Positions 16,332-25,435 of a stretch of 64,000 bases of DNA are shown here, one piece after another (positions within the stretch are counted from its first letter, which is position 1; each line of letters starts with the position of its first letter). The position numbers and the translations under genes are program-made. The stretch spans positions 310,001-374,000 of the forward strand of contig NZ_FRCS01000007.1 in NCBI RefSeq assembly GCF_900143005.1, in the 5' to 3' direction. Origin of the DNA: Cryptosporangium aurantiacum (GTDB lineage: Bacteria; Actinomycetota; Actinomycetes; Mycobacteriales; Cryptosporangiaceae). The notes under the pieces are model-generated. The model was not told the origin of the DNA. It did not search any database and was given only the letters and a program-made list of their open reading frames with translations.

Positions 16332-17831
16332 TCAGCGGGCGGCGGGGGCTGGAGCCTCGTACCGGTGGGCGGGGCCGAACTGGGCGCGCTCGATGCGGGT
16401 CGGTTGCGTCCAGACGTAGCGGGGAGCGCCGTCGTCGAACAGCGCGAGCATGTCGTCCTGGAGGTTGCGGACCAGCGCGTGCGACTCCCGGGTGAGGCGG
16501 AGCAGCGACGTTCCCGCGGTCGCCTCCTCGGGCTCCAGCCGCTGCACCGCGACCAGGCTCGCCTCCCGGATCGCCGGGAACGCGTACGCGGTGAGCTGCG
16601 ACACCACCGACAGCTGGGCCTGCCACGGCCCGAGCGTGCCGTTGACCGTTCCGGTCAGCGCGCTCCCGTCCCGGACGACGAGCACCGGGGCGTGCGGCGA
16701 TGAGGGAGCCCGGAACGGGGTGTCGAGCGGGCGGACCAGCACGCGCTCGTCCGAGCCGGTGGCCCAGCGTCCGAAGCCGTTCCAGGCCTCCGGGCGTCCG
16801 GTGAGGACGGTCACGGATGCCCCGAGCGCCAGCGCGCGGAACACCAGGACGCGAGCCGCCCACAAACCGCCCACCAGCGCGATCCGGGTCGGCTCCGGCT
16901 GGAACAGGCGCGCGGTCGCCACCGTGTCGTCCGCGTCGAAACCGAGGACCAGGCCGGACGCGGTGCGCGGCGGGCTCAGCCGGCGCAGCGCCGGTCCGGT
17001 GGCGACGTGAGCGCCGACCGCGAGCCGGGGGAGCAGCCCCAGCCAGCGAGCGCGGCGGCGCCCGTTCGGCTGGACGGTTGCGCTGTAGACGGTGCCGGTC
17101 GGCGTGTGCGGCGGATCGGGCGGTGGGGAAGGGACCGCGGCGGCGACGGTGGCCGGAGGAGCGACGGCCGCCGCGTGCGCGGCCTGCCCGGCGGCAGCCG
17201 CGCCCCCCGGCGCGGACAGCACCCCCGGTTGGGCGACGCCCGGCTGCGCAAGGCCACCGGGCTGCGCAAGGCCACCGGGCTGGGCGAGGGCGCCGGGCTG
17301 GGCAGGAGTGCCAGGTCGGACCGTGCCCGGCTGGGGCAGCGCCCCAGGTGTGGGCGGCGCGGCGGGTCGCGCGGGCGCGGCCGGTGGATACGCCGCCGGG
17401 CCGCTCGGCATCGCGGCGCCGGGCGCCGGGCCGGTCGGTGCGGTCGCGGCGCCGGTGAGCCACGGCTGCCCCGGCGCTGCCGGGCGGCCGGGCGCGGGCA
17501 TCTGCTGTCCGCCGCCGTACGGCTGGTGCGGGTGGCCCGACGCGGCCCCCGGCTGGGGCAGCGCCCCAGGCGAGGGCAGCGCGGAGTACGGCGCGGCCCC
17601 GGCGTGCGGAGCCCCGGCGTGTGGCTGCCCGGCGTGTGGCTGCCCGGCGTGCGGCGCGGGATAGGGCGGGCCGGAGCGCGGCGCGGAGTGCGGTGGTGCG
17701 GAGTGTGGCGGCGCGGAGTGGGGTGTTACCCCGGAGTGCGGTGGTGCGCTTGCGGGCGGTGGTGCCGAGTACGGGGGCCCGGACTGCGGCGCAGCAGTGT
17801 GCCGGGGCTCGCCCGACTCGGGCGTCGTCAC
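16332..17831 (-). CDS. Pro-rich ESX-locus protein of unknown function
   Basis: A 499-residue protein whose GTG start overlaps the eccE stop (GTGA), so the two are translationally coupled. The first 270 or so residues are low-complexity Pro/Ala/Gly with short tandem units (PPHSA, HAGQP, GLAQP) that are also visible as DNA repeats. After a basic stretch (GRRRARW) the C-terminal 190 residues are a folded domain with a Rossmann-like pattern (RIALVGGLWAARVLVFRALA, then SVTVLTGRPEAW). I do not recognise the family. Coupling to eccE suggests a cytosolic accessory of the secretion machine. Confidence 0.75.
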   Translation of the reverse strand: MTTPESGEPRHTAAPQSGPPYSAPPPASAPPHSGVTPHSAPPHSAPPHSAPRSGPPYPAPHAGQPHAGQPHAGAPHAGAAPYSALPSPGALPQPGAASGHPHQPYGGGQQMPAPGRPAAPGQPWLTGAATAPTGPAPGAAMPSGPAAYPPAAPARPAAPPTPGALPQPGTVRPGTPAQPGALAQPGGLAQPGGLAQPGVAQPGVLSAPGGAAAAGQAAHAAAVAPPATVAAAVPSPPPDPPHTPTGTVYSATVQPNGRRRARWLGLLPRLAVGAHVATGPALRRLSPPRTASGLVLGFDADDTVATARLFQPEPTRIALVGGLWAARVLVFRALALGASVTVLTGRPEAWNGFGRWATGSDERVLVRPLDTPFRAPSSPHAPVLVVRDGSALTGTVNGTLGPWQAQLSVVSQLTAYAFPAIREASLVAVQRLEPEEATAGTSLLRLTRESHALVRNLQDDMLALFDDGAPRYVWTQPTRIERAQFGPAHRYEAPAPAAR

Positions 17832-19093
17832 AGGACTCCCACCCCGGTCGGCGCGGTCGCGTACACGGCCGGAGCCTGCTCCCCGTCGAGCGGGAACAGG
17901 TGCGCGCCGTGGTTCCGTGCGGTGGTGCGCAGGAGGGCGACCGTCCGGCCGATCGTCTCCGGCGCATCGACGACCCGGACCAGGCACCGCAGCTCGGCCC
18001 CACCGCTCCCCGGCGTCATCGCGAGGCTGATGCTGGTCAGCGCCGCGGGCGACCGGTACAGCGCGGCCAGCAGCGGCCCGCACCGGTCGAGCGACGGCCA
18101 CGACCGGATCCAGAAGCACTGGTGGTCGAAGCCCGCCGCGCGCCACCCGCCCCAGGACTCCACGGCACTCCGCCGCTCGGTGCCCGCCGGGCTCACCTCC
18201 ACCGCGAGCGAGTGGACCAGCGCGTCCAGCAGCCCGTCCCCGTCCAGCACCTGGTGGGCGAACCCGCTGCGCTTCAACACGTTCCCGATCCGCCGGACCA
18301 GCGCGCCCAGCACCGTCGGGACCTCGCTGATCGCCTCCGGCTCCGCGACCGCGACCTCGGCCACCGCCTTCGCCTCGATCCGCACGGTCACCCAGCAGAG
18401 CTGGTCGCCGACGCTGACCGGGGCGACCGTGACGTCGGTCCCGCCGCCGAGCGGGCGCAGCAACTCCCGATAGGACTCCGCCGCCGGATCGGTGCGGGCC
18501 GTGTCGTCGCCAGGGACCGTGTGCACGACCAGCTGCACGACGCTGCCGGGTTGCTCGGCGTCGGCCAGCGACCGGGCCAGCTGATCCAGCGGCGGCAACG
18601 CCTGCGCCTCACCGCGCAACCCAGGAGTCGGCTGCACCGCGACGACCGCGAACCAGCCCGCACCGTCCCGGCCCACCCCCAGGCGCGTACCGCCGACGCC
18701 CTCCACCGTCTCGACCGTCAGTTCCGGCGCCAGATCGCGCAGCGTGGTCAGCCGACGATCGTCCGCAAGCAACCGGGCGGACGCCCGACGACGGCGATAC
18801 CGGGAGCGGAGCACCAGTCGCTCGGCCGCCCACCGCCCGCGGAAGCGGGCGAACACCACGACCGGGAGCACGACCGCGACCCCCCACAGCGCCGGACGCA
18901 CCCATCCGGTGGCGTTCCAGCCGACCACCGCGAGCACGAGCGCCAGCTCCAGGCAGACGATCTGCAGAACGTTGACCGGACCGAGGTGACCGGGGCGACG
19001 CCGGCGACGGAGGGTGGCCGGTTCCTGATCGGTGGGTAACTGCGCACCCACGCGAGCGACCGCCCGTACGCGCGGCGAGTCGATCGTGGCCAC
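17828..19093 (-). CDS. eccE: Type VII secretion protein EccE
   Basis: A 421-residue protein matching EccE: a short N-terminal region, two adjacent transmembrane helices (about residues 30-80, ILQIVCLELALVLAVVGW and a second ALWGVAVVLPVVVFARF), then a soluble domain of about 330 residues. EccE lies at the periphery of the ESX membrane complex. GTG 19093 has a GAAGGGAA site just upstream; the frame is open further but that part only shadows the SUKH gene. It is 77 bases downstream of the SUKH-3 gene on the same strand. Confidence 0.88.
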   Translation of the reverse strand: MATIDSPRVRAVARVGAQLPTDQEPATLRRRRRPGHLGPVNVLQIVCLELALVLAVVGWNATGWVRPALWGVAVVLPVVVFARFRGRWAAERLVLRSRYRRRRASARLLADDRRLTTLRDLAPELTVETVEGVGGTRLGVGRDGAGWFAVVAVQPTPGLRGEAQALPPLDQLARSLADAEQPGSVVQLVVHTVPGDDTARTDPAAESYRELLRPLGGGTDVTVAPVSVGDQLCWVTVRIEAKAVAEVAVAEPEAISEVPTVLGALVRRIGNVLKRSGFAHQVLDGDGLLDALVHSLAVEVSPAGTERRSAVESWGGWRAAGFDHQCFWIRSWPSLDRCGPLLAALYRSPAALTSISLAMTPGSGGAELRCLVRVVDAPETIGRTVALLRTTARNHGAHLFPLDGEQAPAVYATAPTGVGVL

Positions 19094-19170
19094 TGCGCTT
19101 CCCTTCGGAGTCGAAAGGATTGGGGTCCCCTTCGGAATCGGATCTACTGCACGATAGCGCCGCCAGGTGA

Positions 19171-19653
19171 CTACCAGGTGCCGTCGTCGTGCACGCGTGG
19201 CGGCGCCGCTCCGGTCACCAGCGTCGTCAGCGCGCGGTCGACGTCGTCGCCCAGGAACCACTCGCCGCCGGCGTCCAGCGCGAACACCCGCCCGTGCTCG
19301 TCGATCGCCAGCACCGCGTCGTCGACACCCTCGATGCCGAGCGGGAACACCGCGACGCCCAGCGCCCGCCCGAACGCGGCCAGCGTCGCCGCGCTCGGCG
19401 GAACCATCGTCGGGTCGACCGCGAACGGGCGGCGGCGCAGCGCGACCCCGGGACCGTCCTGATCGACGTAGAGCCCGGCGAACTCGGTCAGGGCCTGCTC
19501 GGCCGCCGGGAACGGCACGTACCGCGATCCGTCGGCGGCGGTCTGTGCGCACACCGTCCGGATCGCCTCGGCGGCCGCGTCGGCGACCGACCGGCCCTCG
19601 GTCCAGCCGGCGCGCTCCAGCACGGCTTGGACCTCGCCCGGAAACCGCTGCAC
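19171..19653 (-). CDS. SUKH-3-like immunity-type protein
   Basis: A 160-residue protein. VLERAGWTEGRSV near the start and a following EFAGLYV segment match the SUKH-3 family, whose members mostly act as immunity proteins in polymorphic toxin systems. The GTG start at 19653 has GGAGGA six bases upstream. It lies directly ahead of eccE on the same strand, so it may be transcribed with the secretion genes. No toxin gene lies next to it in this window. Confidence 0.75.
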   Translation of the reverse strand: MQRFPGEVQAVLERAGWTEGRSVADAAAEAIRTVCAQTAADGSRYVPFPAAEQALTEFAGLYVDQDGPGVALRRRPFAVDPTMVPPSAATLAAFGRALGVAVFPLGIEGVDDAVLAIDEHGRVFALDAGGEWFLGDDVDRALTTLVTGAAPPRVHDDGTW

Positions 19654-19721
19654 CGTCGTCCTCCGCGTCTTCGTGCACCGGCAGATCCGAACGGCCGACG
19701 CTGGGAAACAACTTACTGGCC

Positions 19722-20744
19722 ATGACCTACCCTCCCGGTATGCCGTCCGACCCATTGCCGTCCGCGCAGGCCACGCGTCGGCTCCCGGGCAGCGGCTGGG
19801 CCGCGCGGATCCGCCCGTTCGACTCGCCGGTGCTGCGGGTCCGGTACCGCGGCGGCATCGCGTACGACCTGGCCGGCCTGCCGGTCTGGGACCTGCTGGC
19901 CCGCGCGGTCGTGCAGCTCCCGGACCCGGAACCCGGTCTCACCGTGGACGAGATCCGGGTCGCCGACGTGCTGACCGCGAACGAGGTGATGCTCGCCACC
20001 GGTGACCCGCTCTGGTGGGTCAACGCGAACGACCACACGGCGCTGACGCCCCCGGGCTGGGTGTGGGCGCACCTGTTCGGCTCCCGGCGGGTCGCGCTGG
20101 TGCCGGCCGTGGCGTACGGGGCGTTCCGGCACGTCGGGGGTGTGGCGACGCTGCCGGTCGACCGGTCGGTCCGCGGCGTCCGGGTCGACGAGCCGGTGGC
20201 GGTGCCGTTCGCCGAGCCGGCACCGCTGGGGGAGAACGTGCTGGGCGCCGTCGAGCGGCGGATCGGGCAGCCGCTGCCGGACGCCTACCGGCGGCTGCTC
20301 GGCGCGGCGACCGGGGTCGGCCCGACCGCGCCCGGCGTCCACCCGGAGCACGGGTTCGTCGTCGACCAGCCGTTCTTCGCGGTCGGCCACGCCGACCGCC
20401 ACCAGGACCTGCTCTACGCGCGCCACTGGTTCACCGACCGGTTCACCGCCGACTACCTGCCGATCGGCTACGTCCAGGGCGGTGTGCTCGCGCTCCGGCT
20501 GACCGGTCCGGACGTCGGGTCGGTCTGGTTCGCCGACGACGACGATCCGCGGGACGACGACCGGTACGACGCCGCCGGGTACTGCGCCGAGCTGCTGGTG
20601 CGCTGCGCGGACGACCTGGACGCGTTCCGGTCGGCGCTGTCGGTGGTGCCGCGTGCGCTGGTGGACGTGGTGGTCACGCGGGTCACGTCCGGCGCCGCCG
20701 CCCCGATCGAGGTGCCCGGAGCCGGTGCGTCCCTGCCGGGCTGA
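19722..20744 (+). CDS. SUKH (SMI1/KNR4-like) domain protein
   Basis: A 340-residue protein, divergent from the SUKH-3 gene across 68 bases. The C-terminal half looks like a SMI1/KNR4 (SUKH-1) fold: LGAVERRIGQPLPDAYRRLL, then GYVQGGVLALRLTG and VWFADDDDP. The N-terminal half (about 1-160) has aromatic motifs (WWVNANDH, PPGWVWAHLF) and may be a second, divergent SUKH-like domain. ATG 19722 begins right after the divergent promoter region; MPSD at 19740 is an alternative. A likely role is binding or neutralising a secreted toxin, inferred from family and context. Confidence 0.65.
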   Translation: MTYPPGMPSDPLPSAQATRRLPGSGWAARIRPFDSPVLRVRYRGGIAYDLAGLPVWDLLARAVVQLPDPEPGLTVDEIRVADVLTANEVMLATGDPLWWVNANDHTALTPPGWVWAHLFGSRRVALVPAVAYGAFRHVGGVATLPVDRSVRGVRVDEPVAVPFAEPAPLGENVLGAVERRIGQPLPDAYRRLLGAATGVGPTAPGVHPEHGFVVDQPFFAVGHADRHQDLLYARHWFTDRFTADYLPIGYVQGGVLALRLTGPDVGSVWFADDDDPRDDDRYDAAGYCAELLVRCADDLDAFRSALSVVPRALVDVVVTRVTSGAAAPIEVPGAGASLPG

Positions 20745-20777
20745 CCCGCGATCAGGGCTGGCCCGCGATCAGGGCTG
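20745..20777. repeat. Near-tandem 17-bp repeat at hydrolase stop
   Basis: CCCGCGATCAGGGCTG occurs at 20745-20760 and again at 20762-20777, with a third decayed copy after it. The stop codon of the leftward hydrolase lies in the second copy, as at 14849-14878. Confidence 0.75.
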
Positions 20778-21542
20778 ACCCGTGGTCGGGGCCGACTCGA
20801 GGAACTCGTCGATCATCGCGGCCAGCCACTCGGCGCGCTGCGGAACCATCGTGTGGGTGGTGCCGGGCAGGATCGCCAGCCGGCAGGCGGGCAGCGCGGT
20901 GACGTCGCCGGGCACCCCGCCGCCGAGCAGCCGGAACAGCTCCACCACGTGTTCGGGCCGGACGATGTCGGCGTCCCCGAACACCAGCAGCACCGGGGCG
21001 GTCAGCGCCGCCAGCTCCGCGGGCGTCCACTCGGGAGGGCTCGCGTCCAGCGCGGTCACCTTGGTCACCAGACCGGCGAAGCCCGCCGGGTCGGGTGCGG
21101 TGCGCAGGTACTCCTCGTGCAGCTCGGAGCCGTGCAGGTGCTCGGGCGCGAGGTCGGCGACGCCGTCCAGCAGCCCGGGGTGGAGCCCGTCGGCGGTGAC
21201 GCTCACCGAGGCGAGCACGAGCCCGCCGACCCGGTCGCCGTGGTCGGTGCCGAGCCGCAGCGCGATCGCCGCGCCCAGGCTCCAGCCGAACACGTCCGCC
21301 ACCGGGACCCCGAGCCGGTCGAGCAGCTCGACGACGTCCGCAGCGCAGTGCTCGACGGTGAGCGGCCGCTCGGCGTCCGGCGTGTGCCCGTGTGCCTGCA
21401 GTTCGACGGCGAGCACCCGGCGGTCCTTCGCCAGCAGCGGCAGGATCATCCCGAACGAGGTGCCGATGCCGGACAGCGCGCCGTGGATCAGCACCAGCGG
21501 GCGGCCGTCCGGGCGGCCGTGGTCCTCGTAGTAGATCTCCAT
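20769..21542 (-). CDS. Alpha/beta hydrolase
   Basis: A 257-residue serine hydrolase of the alpha/beta fold. The oxyanion region is LVLIHGALSGIG (about 15-27), the nucleophile elbow GWSLG (Ser near 94), the acid Asp in LLVFGDADIV and the catalytic His in GTTHTM. There is no signal peptide, so it is cytosolic. Substrate is unknown. It is divergent from the AfsR-like regulator (69-base gap), which may control it. Confidence 0.88.
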   Translation of the reverse strand: MEIYYEDHGRPDGRPLVLIHGALSGIGTSFGMILPLLAKDRRVLAVELQAHGHTPDAERPLTVEHCAADVVELLDRLGVPVADVFGWSLGAAIALRLGTDHGDRVGGLVLASVSVTADGLHPGLLDGVADLAPEHLHGSELHEEYLRTAPDPAGFAGLVTKVTALDASPPEWTPAELAALTAPVLLVFGDADIVRPEHVVELFRLLGGGVPGDVTALPACRLAILPGTTHTMVPQRAEWLAAMIDEFLESAPTTGQP

Positions 21543-21611
21543 GTGTCCAACGATGGCTGGGCCCCCTTACGATTCGCTTCTGACCGGCTCGGCCCCGCGG
21601 AAGGTGATGCT

Positions 21612-24600
21612 TTGCAGTTCGGTGTGCTCGGGCCGCTGCAGGTCACCACCGACGACGGCACGCCGGTCGTCGTCCCCGGCGCGAAGGTGCGGTTGCTGTT
21701 GGCGGACCTGCTGACCCATCGCAACCAGGTGGTGTCCGCCGACCGGCTGATCGACGACCTGTGGGGCGCGGACGCGCCCGCGAACCCGGCCGGGGCACTT
21801 CAGGTCCGCGTCTCTCAACTGCGAAAAGCCCTGGCGGACGCCGAGCGGGGCGGGCGTGACCTGGTGGAGTCCCGCGCTCCCGGCTACCTGCTGCGCACCA
21901 CCGCGGTCGACGCGGACCGGTTCGCCGCGCTCGCCACCGGGTCGGACGCCGAGTCGCTGACCGCCGCGCTGGCGCTCTGGCGCGGTGACGCCTACGCCGA
22001 CCTCGCCGACGAGGAGTTCGTCCGGGCGGAGGTCACCCGGCTGGCCGAGCAGCGTCTGGTCGCGTGCGAGCGGCTGGCCGCCGCCCGGCTCGCGCGCGGC
22101 GAACACGACCTGGTCGCCGCGGACCTCGCCGAGCTGGTGGCGGGCAACCCGCTCCGGGAGGCGCTGCGGGCGCTGCACATCCGGGCGCTCTACGCGGCCG
22201 GTCGCCAGGCCGAGGCGCTGGACAGCTACGCGGACCTGCGCACGCGCCTCGCCGACGAGCTGGGGCTGGACCCGAGCCCGGAGCTGGTCGCGCTGCACGG
22301 CAAGCTGCTCGCGCAGGACGCCTCGCTCGCGGGGCCGCCGGCCGCCGCCCGGATCCGGAATAGCTTTCCCGCGCGGCTCGACGAGCTGGTCGGCCGCGGT
22401 GAGGCACTGGCCGAGCTGCGTCGGCTGGTTCCGTCCCGGCGGCTGGTCACGCTCGTCGGCCCCGGTGGCGTGGGCAAGACCCGGCTGGCCACCGAGGTCG
22501 CCGGGGGTCTCCGCGCCCCGGACGGCGTCCACCTGGTCGAGCTGGCCGCGCTGGCGCCGGGTGACCCCGCAGTCGCCGAGCGGGTGCTGGCCGCCCTGGA
22601 CGTGCACGAGGCCCCCGGCTCCCGGGTGACCCCCGTGGACCGCCTCACCACCGCACTCCGGGGCCGGAACCTGATCGTCGTCCTCGACAACTGCGAACAC
22701 GTCCTCGACCCCGCCGCCGACCTGGTCGGCCACCTGCTCCGGGACGCGCCGGACGTCACGGTGCTGGCCACCAGCCGCGAACCGCTCGGGTTGACCGGCG
22801 AGGTGGTCTGGGAGGTGCCGCCTCTGCCCCTGCCGGACGACGAGAACGATGTGGACGCCGTCCGGCGCTCCGCCGCCGCGCGGCTGTTCACCGCACGGGC
22901 GGCGCAGCAGCAGCGGACATTTCGCCTGGACGAGCACACCGCACCCGCGGTCGCCCAGCTCTGCCGCCGGCTGGACGGCCTGCCGCTCGCGCTGGAGCTG
23001 GCCGCCACCCGGGTCCGGTCGCTCGGGCTGGCCGGGGTCGTCGAGCGGCTGGACGACCGGTTCACGCTGCTCACCGCCGCGACGCGGGACCGGCCGTCCC
23101 GGCAGCGGACGCTCACCGCGGTGATCGGCTGGAGCTGGGACCTGCTGTCGGACGCCGACCGCCAGGTGCTGGCCCGGCTGGCGGTGTTCAGCGGCGGCTG
23201 CACCGCGGACGCGGCGGTCCGGGTCTGCGCGACCGACGTCGACACGCTCGCGGGCCTGGTGGACCGGTCGCTGGTGGTGCTCGACGACGGGGCCACCCCG
23301 CGCTACCGGCTGCTGGAGTCCGTCGCCGCGTTCGGCCTGGAGCGGTTGGGCGACCATGCGGACGCGCGTGCCCGGCACGCCGCGTACTACACCGAGCTGG
23401 CCGAGCGCGCCGACCCGGCGCTGCGCGGCCCGCAGCAGGCGGAGTGGCTGGCCCGGCTGGACGTGGAGAGCCCGAACTTCCGTGCCGCGCTCGACCACGG
23501 CGGTGGCCTGCGCCTGGCGAACGCGCTGACCTGGTACTGGTTCCTGCGCGGGCGGCTCACCGAGGCGCGGCGGGCGCTCGCGCTGGACGGCGATCCGGCC
23601 GAGGAAGCCAGGGCGGTGCCGTGGCGGCTCGGGTTCGCGATCCTGCACGGCGCCCCGGTCGCGGCCGATCACGTGCGCAAGGTCGTCGCGGGATGCGCGG
23701 ACGACCGATCGGCCTGGTTCGTGGGGAGCGCCGTGCTCGAACGCAGCGAGGTGGCGCTGGCCGACGAGCTGCTGCCCGCCGAGCCGGCCGACCGCTGGAC
23801 CGAGGCCGTGGTCGCCAGCACCCGGGCGATGCTCGCGCACGCCACCGGCGACCTGGACGCGCTGGAGCGGTACGCGACCCGCAGCGCGGAGATCTTCGCC
23901 GAGCTGGGGGACCTGTGGGGGCGGCTTCGCGCCTCCGACTGGCTCGGTGGCCTGGCCGAGATGCGCGGTGACCACGACGCCGCGGCCGCGCTGCACCGGG
24001 AGGGTCTGCGCTGGGCGGAGTCGCTCTCGCTCTGGCCCGAGGTCGGCGGCAAGCTGTCCTGGCTGGCGTGGCTCGCGGTGCAGAACCGCGACTACGCCCG
24101 GGGCCGGGAGCTGGCCGAGCGGGCGCTCCGGCTGGCGGTCGAGCAGGGCACCGCGTCCGCGATCGTGTTCGCCGAGCTCAGCCTCGGCATCGCCGCCCGC
24201 CGGTCGGGGGCGCTCGATGTTGCGGTCGAGCACCTCACCGGGCTCGTCGACCGCGGACGCGCCGAGGCGCAGCCCGCGCTCTACCTGCCGATGATCCTGG
24301 TGGAGCTGGGATACGCGGCCGAGCAGCGCGGCGACCCGGACGCCGGGCTGGCGCTGCACCGCGAGGCGTTCGCGGTCGCCCAGCGGTTCGCGGTGGCGCA
24401 GGAGATGGAGCTGCCCCGGGACGCGATCACCGCGGTGGAGGGGATGGCGTCCGCGGTGGCCTCGCCGTCGCCGGAGACCGCGGCGCGCCTGCTCGGCGCC
24501 GCGGCGGCGGCCCGGGTGGCGGTCGAGGCTCCGGCGGCGCCGGCCGAGCGCGACGACACCGACCGGGTGGCCGAACGCCTCGTCACGACGCTCGGCCCCG

Positions 24601-24668
24601 ACCGCTTCGATGCGCTCCACGCCGAGGGGCGGGCGCTCGCCGCGGAGGAGGCCGTCGCCCTCCTCTGA
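21612..24668 (+). CDS. AfsR/SARP-type transcriptional regulator with STAND ATPase
   Basis: A 1018-residue regulator. Residues about 1-90 are an OmpR-type winged helix and 95-245 a bacterial transcriptional activator (BTAD) domain. Residues about 255-560 are a STAND/NB-ARC-like ATPase with Walker A LVGPGGVGKTRLA and Walker B LIVVLDNCEHVL. The rest is TPR-like helical repeats. Such proteins activate neighbouring or secondary-metabolite genes in response to ligand. The best start is TTG 21612, which has GGAAGGTGA at good spacing and begins the domain (LQFGVLGPLQV); longer frames upstream only overlap the hydrolase. Confidence 0.9.
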   Translation: MQFGVLGPLQVTTDDGTPVVVPGAKVRLLLADLLTHRNQVVSADRLIDDLWGADAPANPAGALQVRVSQLRKALADAERGGRDLVESRAPGYLLRTTAVDADRFAALATGSDAESLTAALALWRGDAYADLADEEFVRAEVTRLAEQRLVACERLAAARLARGEHDLVAADLAELVAGNPLREALRALHIRALYAAGRQAEALDSYADLRTRLADELGLDPSPELVALHGKLLAQDASLAGPPAAARIRNSFPARLDELVGRGEALAELRRLVPSRRLVTLVGPGGVGKTRLATEVAGGLRAPDGVHLVELAALAPGDPAVAERVLAALDVHEAPGSRVTPVDRLTTALRGRNLIVVLDNCEHVLDPAADLVGHLLRDAPDVTVLATSREPLGLTGEVVWEVPPLPLPDDENDVDAVRRSAAARLFTARAAQQQRTFRLDEHTAPAVAQLCRRLDGLPLALELAATRVRSLGLAGVVERLDDRFTLLTAATRDRPSRQRTLTAVIGWSWDLLSDADRQVLARLAVFSGGCTADAAVRVCATDVDTLAGLVDRSLVVLDDGATPRYRLLESVAAFGLERLGDHADARARHAAYYTELAERADPALRGPQQAEWLARLDVESPNFRAALDHGGGLRLANALTWYWFLRGRLTEARRALALDGDPAEEARAVPWRLGFAILHGAPVAADHVRKVVAGCADDRSAWFVGSAVLERSEVALADELLPAEPADRWTEAVVASTRAMLAHATGDLDALERYATRSAEIFAELGDLWGRLRASDWLGGLAEMRGDHDAAAALHREGLRWAESLSLWPEVGGKLSWLAWLAVQNRDYARGRELAERALRLAVEQGTASAIVFAELSLGIAARRSGALDVAVEHLTGLVDRGRAEAQPALYLPMILVELGYAAEQRGDPDAGLALHREAFAVAQRFAVAQEMELPRDAITAVEGMASAVASPSPETAARLLGAAAAARVAVEAPAAPAERDDTDRVAERLVTTLGPDRFDALHAEGRALAAEEAVALL

Positions 24669-24692
24669 ACGGTCGCGCCCACCCCGCCCGGA

Positions 24693-25244
24693 TCAAGCAG
24701 CCTTGGGGCGGTAGCTGGCGATGATGACGCCGCTCTTGTGGATGCGGGTGTCGAGCAGCTCGAACGTCGCCGCGTACTCGCCCAGCGGCGTGGTGACGCT
24801 TGGTCCGCCCACCAGCACCGGGTGGATCCAGAACCGCACCTCGTCGACGAGCCCGGCGGCGATCAGCTGCGTGGTGACCGAGCCGAACCCGTACTGCAGG
24901 ATGTCCTTGCCGTCCTGCTTCTTGAGCGCAGCGACCGCTTCGACCAGGTCACCCTGCAGCACCTCGCTGTTGCGCCAGCTGGGGTTCGTCAGCGTCCGCG
25001 AGGCGACCCACTTCTTCACCGAGTTGAAGTAGGCGGCGCCGGTGGACGGGTCACTCTCGTCCATGTTCGGCCACGCGGAGGCGAAACCCTCGTAGGTCGC
25101 CCGGCCCATGAGCAGCGCGTCCGCGTTCGCGGTCTGCTCCCCGGCGAACGCCGAGGCCTCGTCGTCGAAGTACGGCGCGGTCCACATCGGGTTCTCGATG
25201 ACGCCGTCGAGGGTCAGGTACGTCGAGTTGATGAGCTTGCGCAT
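24693..25244 (-). CDS. Dihydrofolate reductase-like (RibD C-terminal family) protein
   Basis: A 183-residue protein of the RibD_C/YwjB-type reductase family: MRKLINSTYLTLDGVIENP at the start, ALLMGRATYEGFASAWP for the dinucleotide-binding part, and YGFGSVTTQLIAAGLVDE near the end. Members are probable NADPH-dependent reductases of unknown substrate; this is not the housekeeping folate enzyme. GGAGAG lies six bases before the ATG. It is convergent with the AfsR-like gene and divergent from the MMPL exporter. Confidence 0.9.
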   Translation of the reverse strand: MRKLINSTYLTLDGVIENPMWTAPYFDDEASAFAGEQTANADALLMGRATYEGFASAWPNMDESDPSTGAAYFNSVKKWVASRTLTNPSWRNSEVLQGDLVEAVAALKKQDGKDILQYGFGSVTTQLIAAGLVDEVRFWIHPVLVGGPSVTTPLGEYAATFELLDTRIHKSGVIIASYRPKAA

Positions 25245-25435
25245 GATCGTCTCTCCAGCGAGTTATCGGTGTTGTTCTCTGTGCTGTCGGTACTGTGCCT
25301 GCGGCGACTTACGGTTTCCTTTCGGTCCCCTTCCGGCGCCGCGAGCGCGGCGAAAAATATGTCGCACCCCGGTGGTTCACTGTGGAGGTCAACCGGTCCA
25401 TGAGCGGCGCCACCCCGATTCCGGAGGAATCGACT

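Noticed and set aside
21567-24620. Long open frame on the minus strand opposite the AfsR-like gene, over 1000 codons
   Set aside because: It is a low-complexity Gln/Arg/Gly/Val translation caused by GC-rich third positions; the plus strand shows clear domains.
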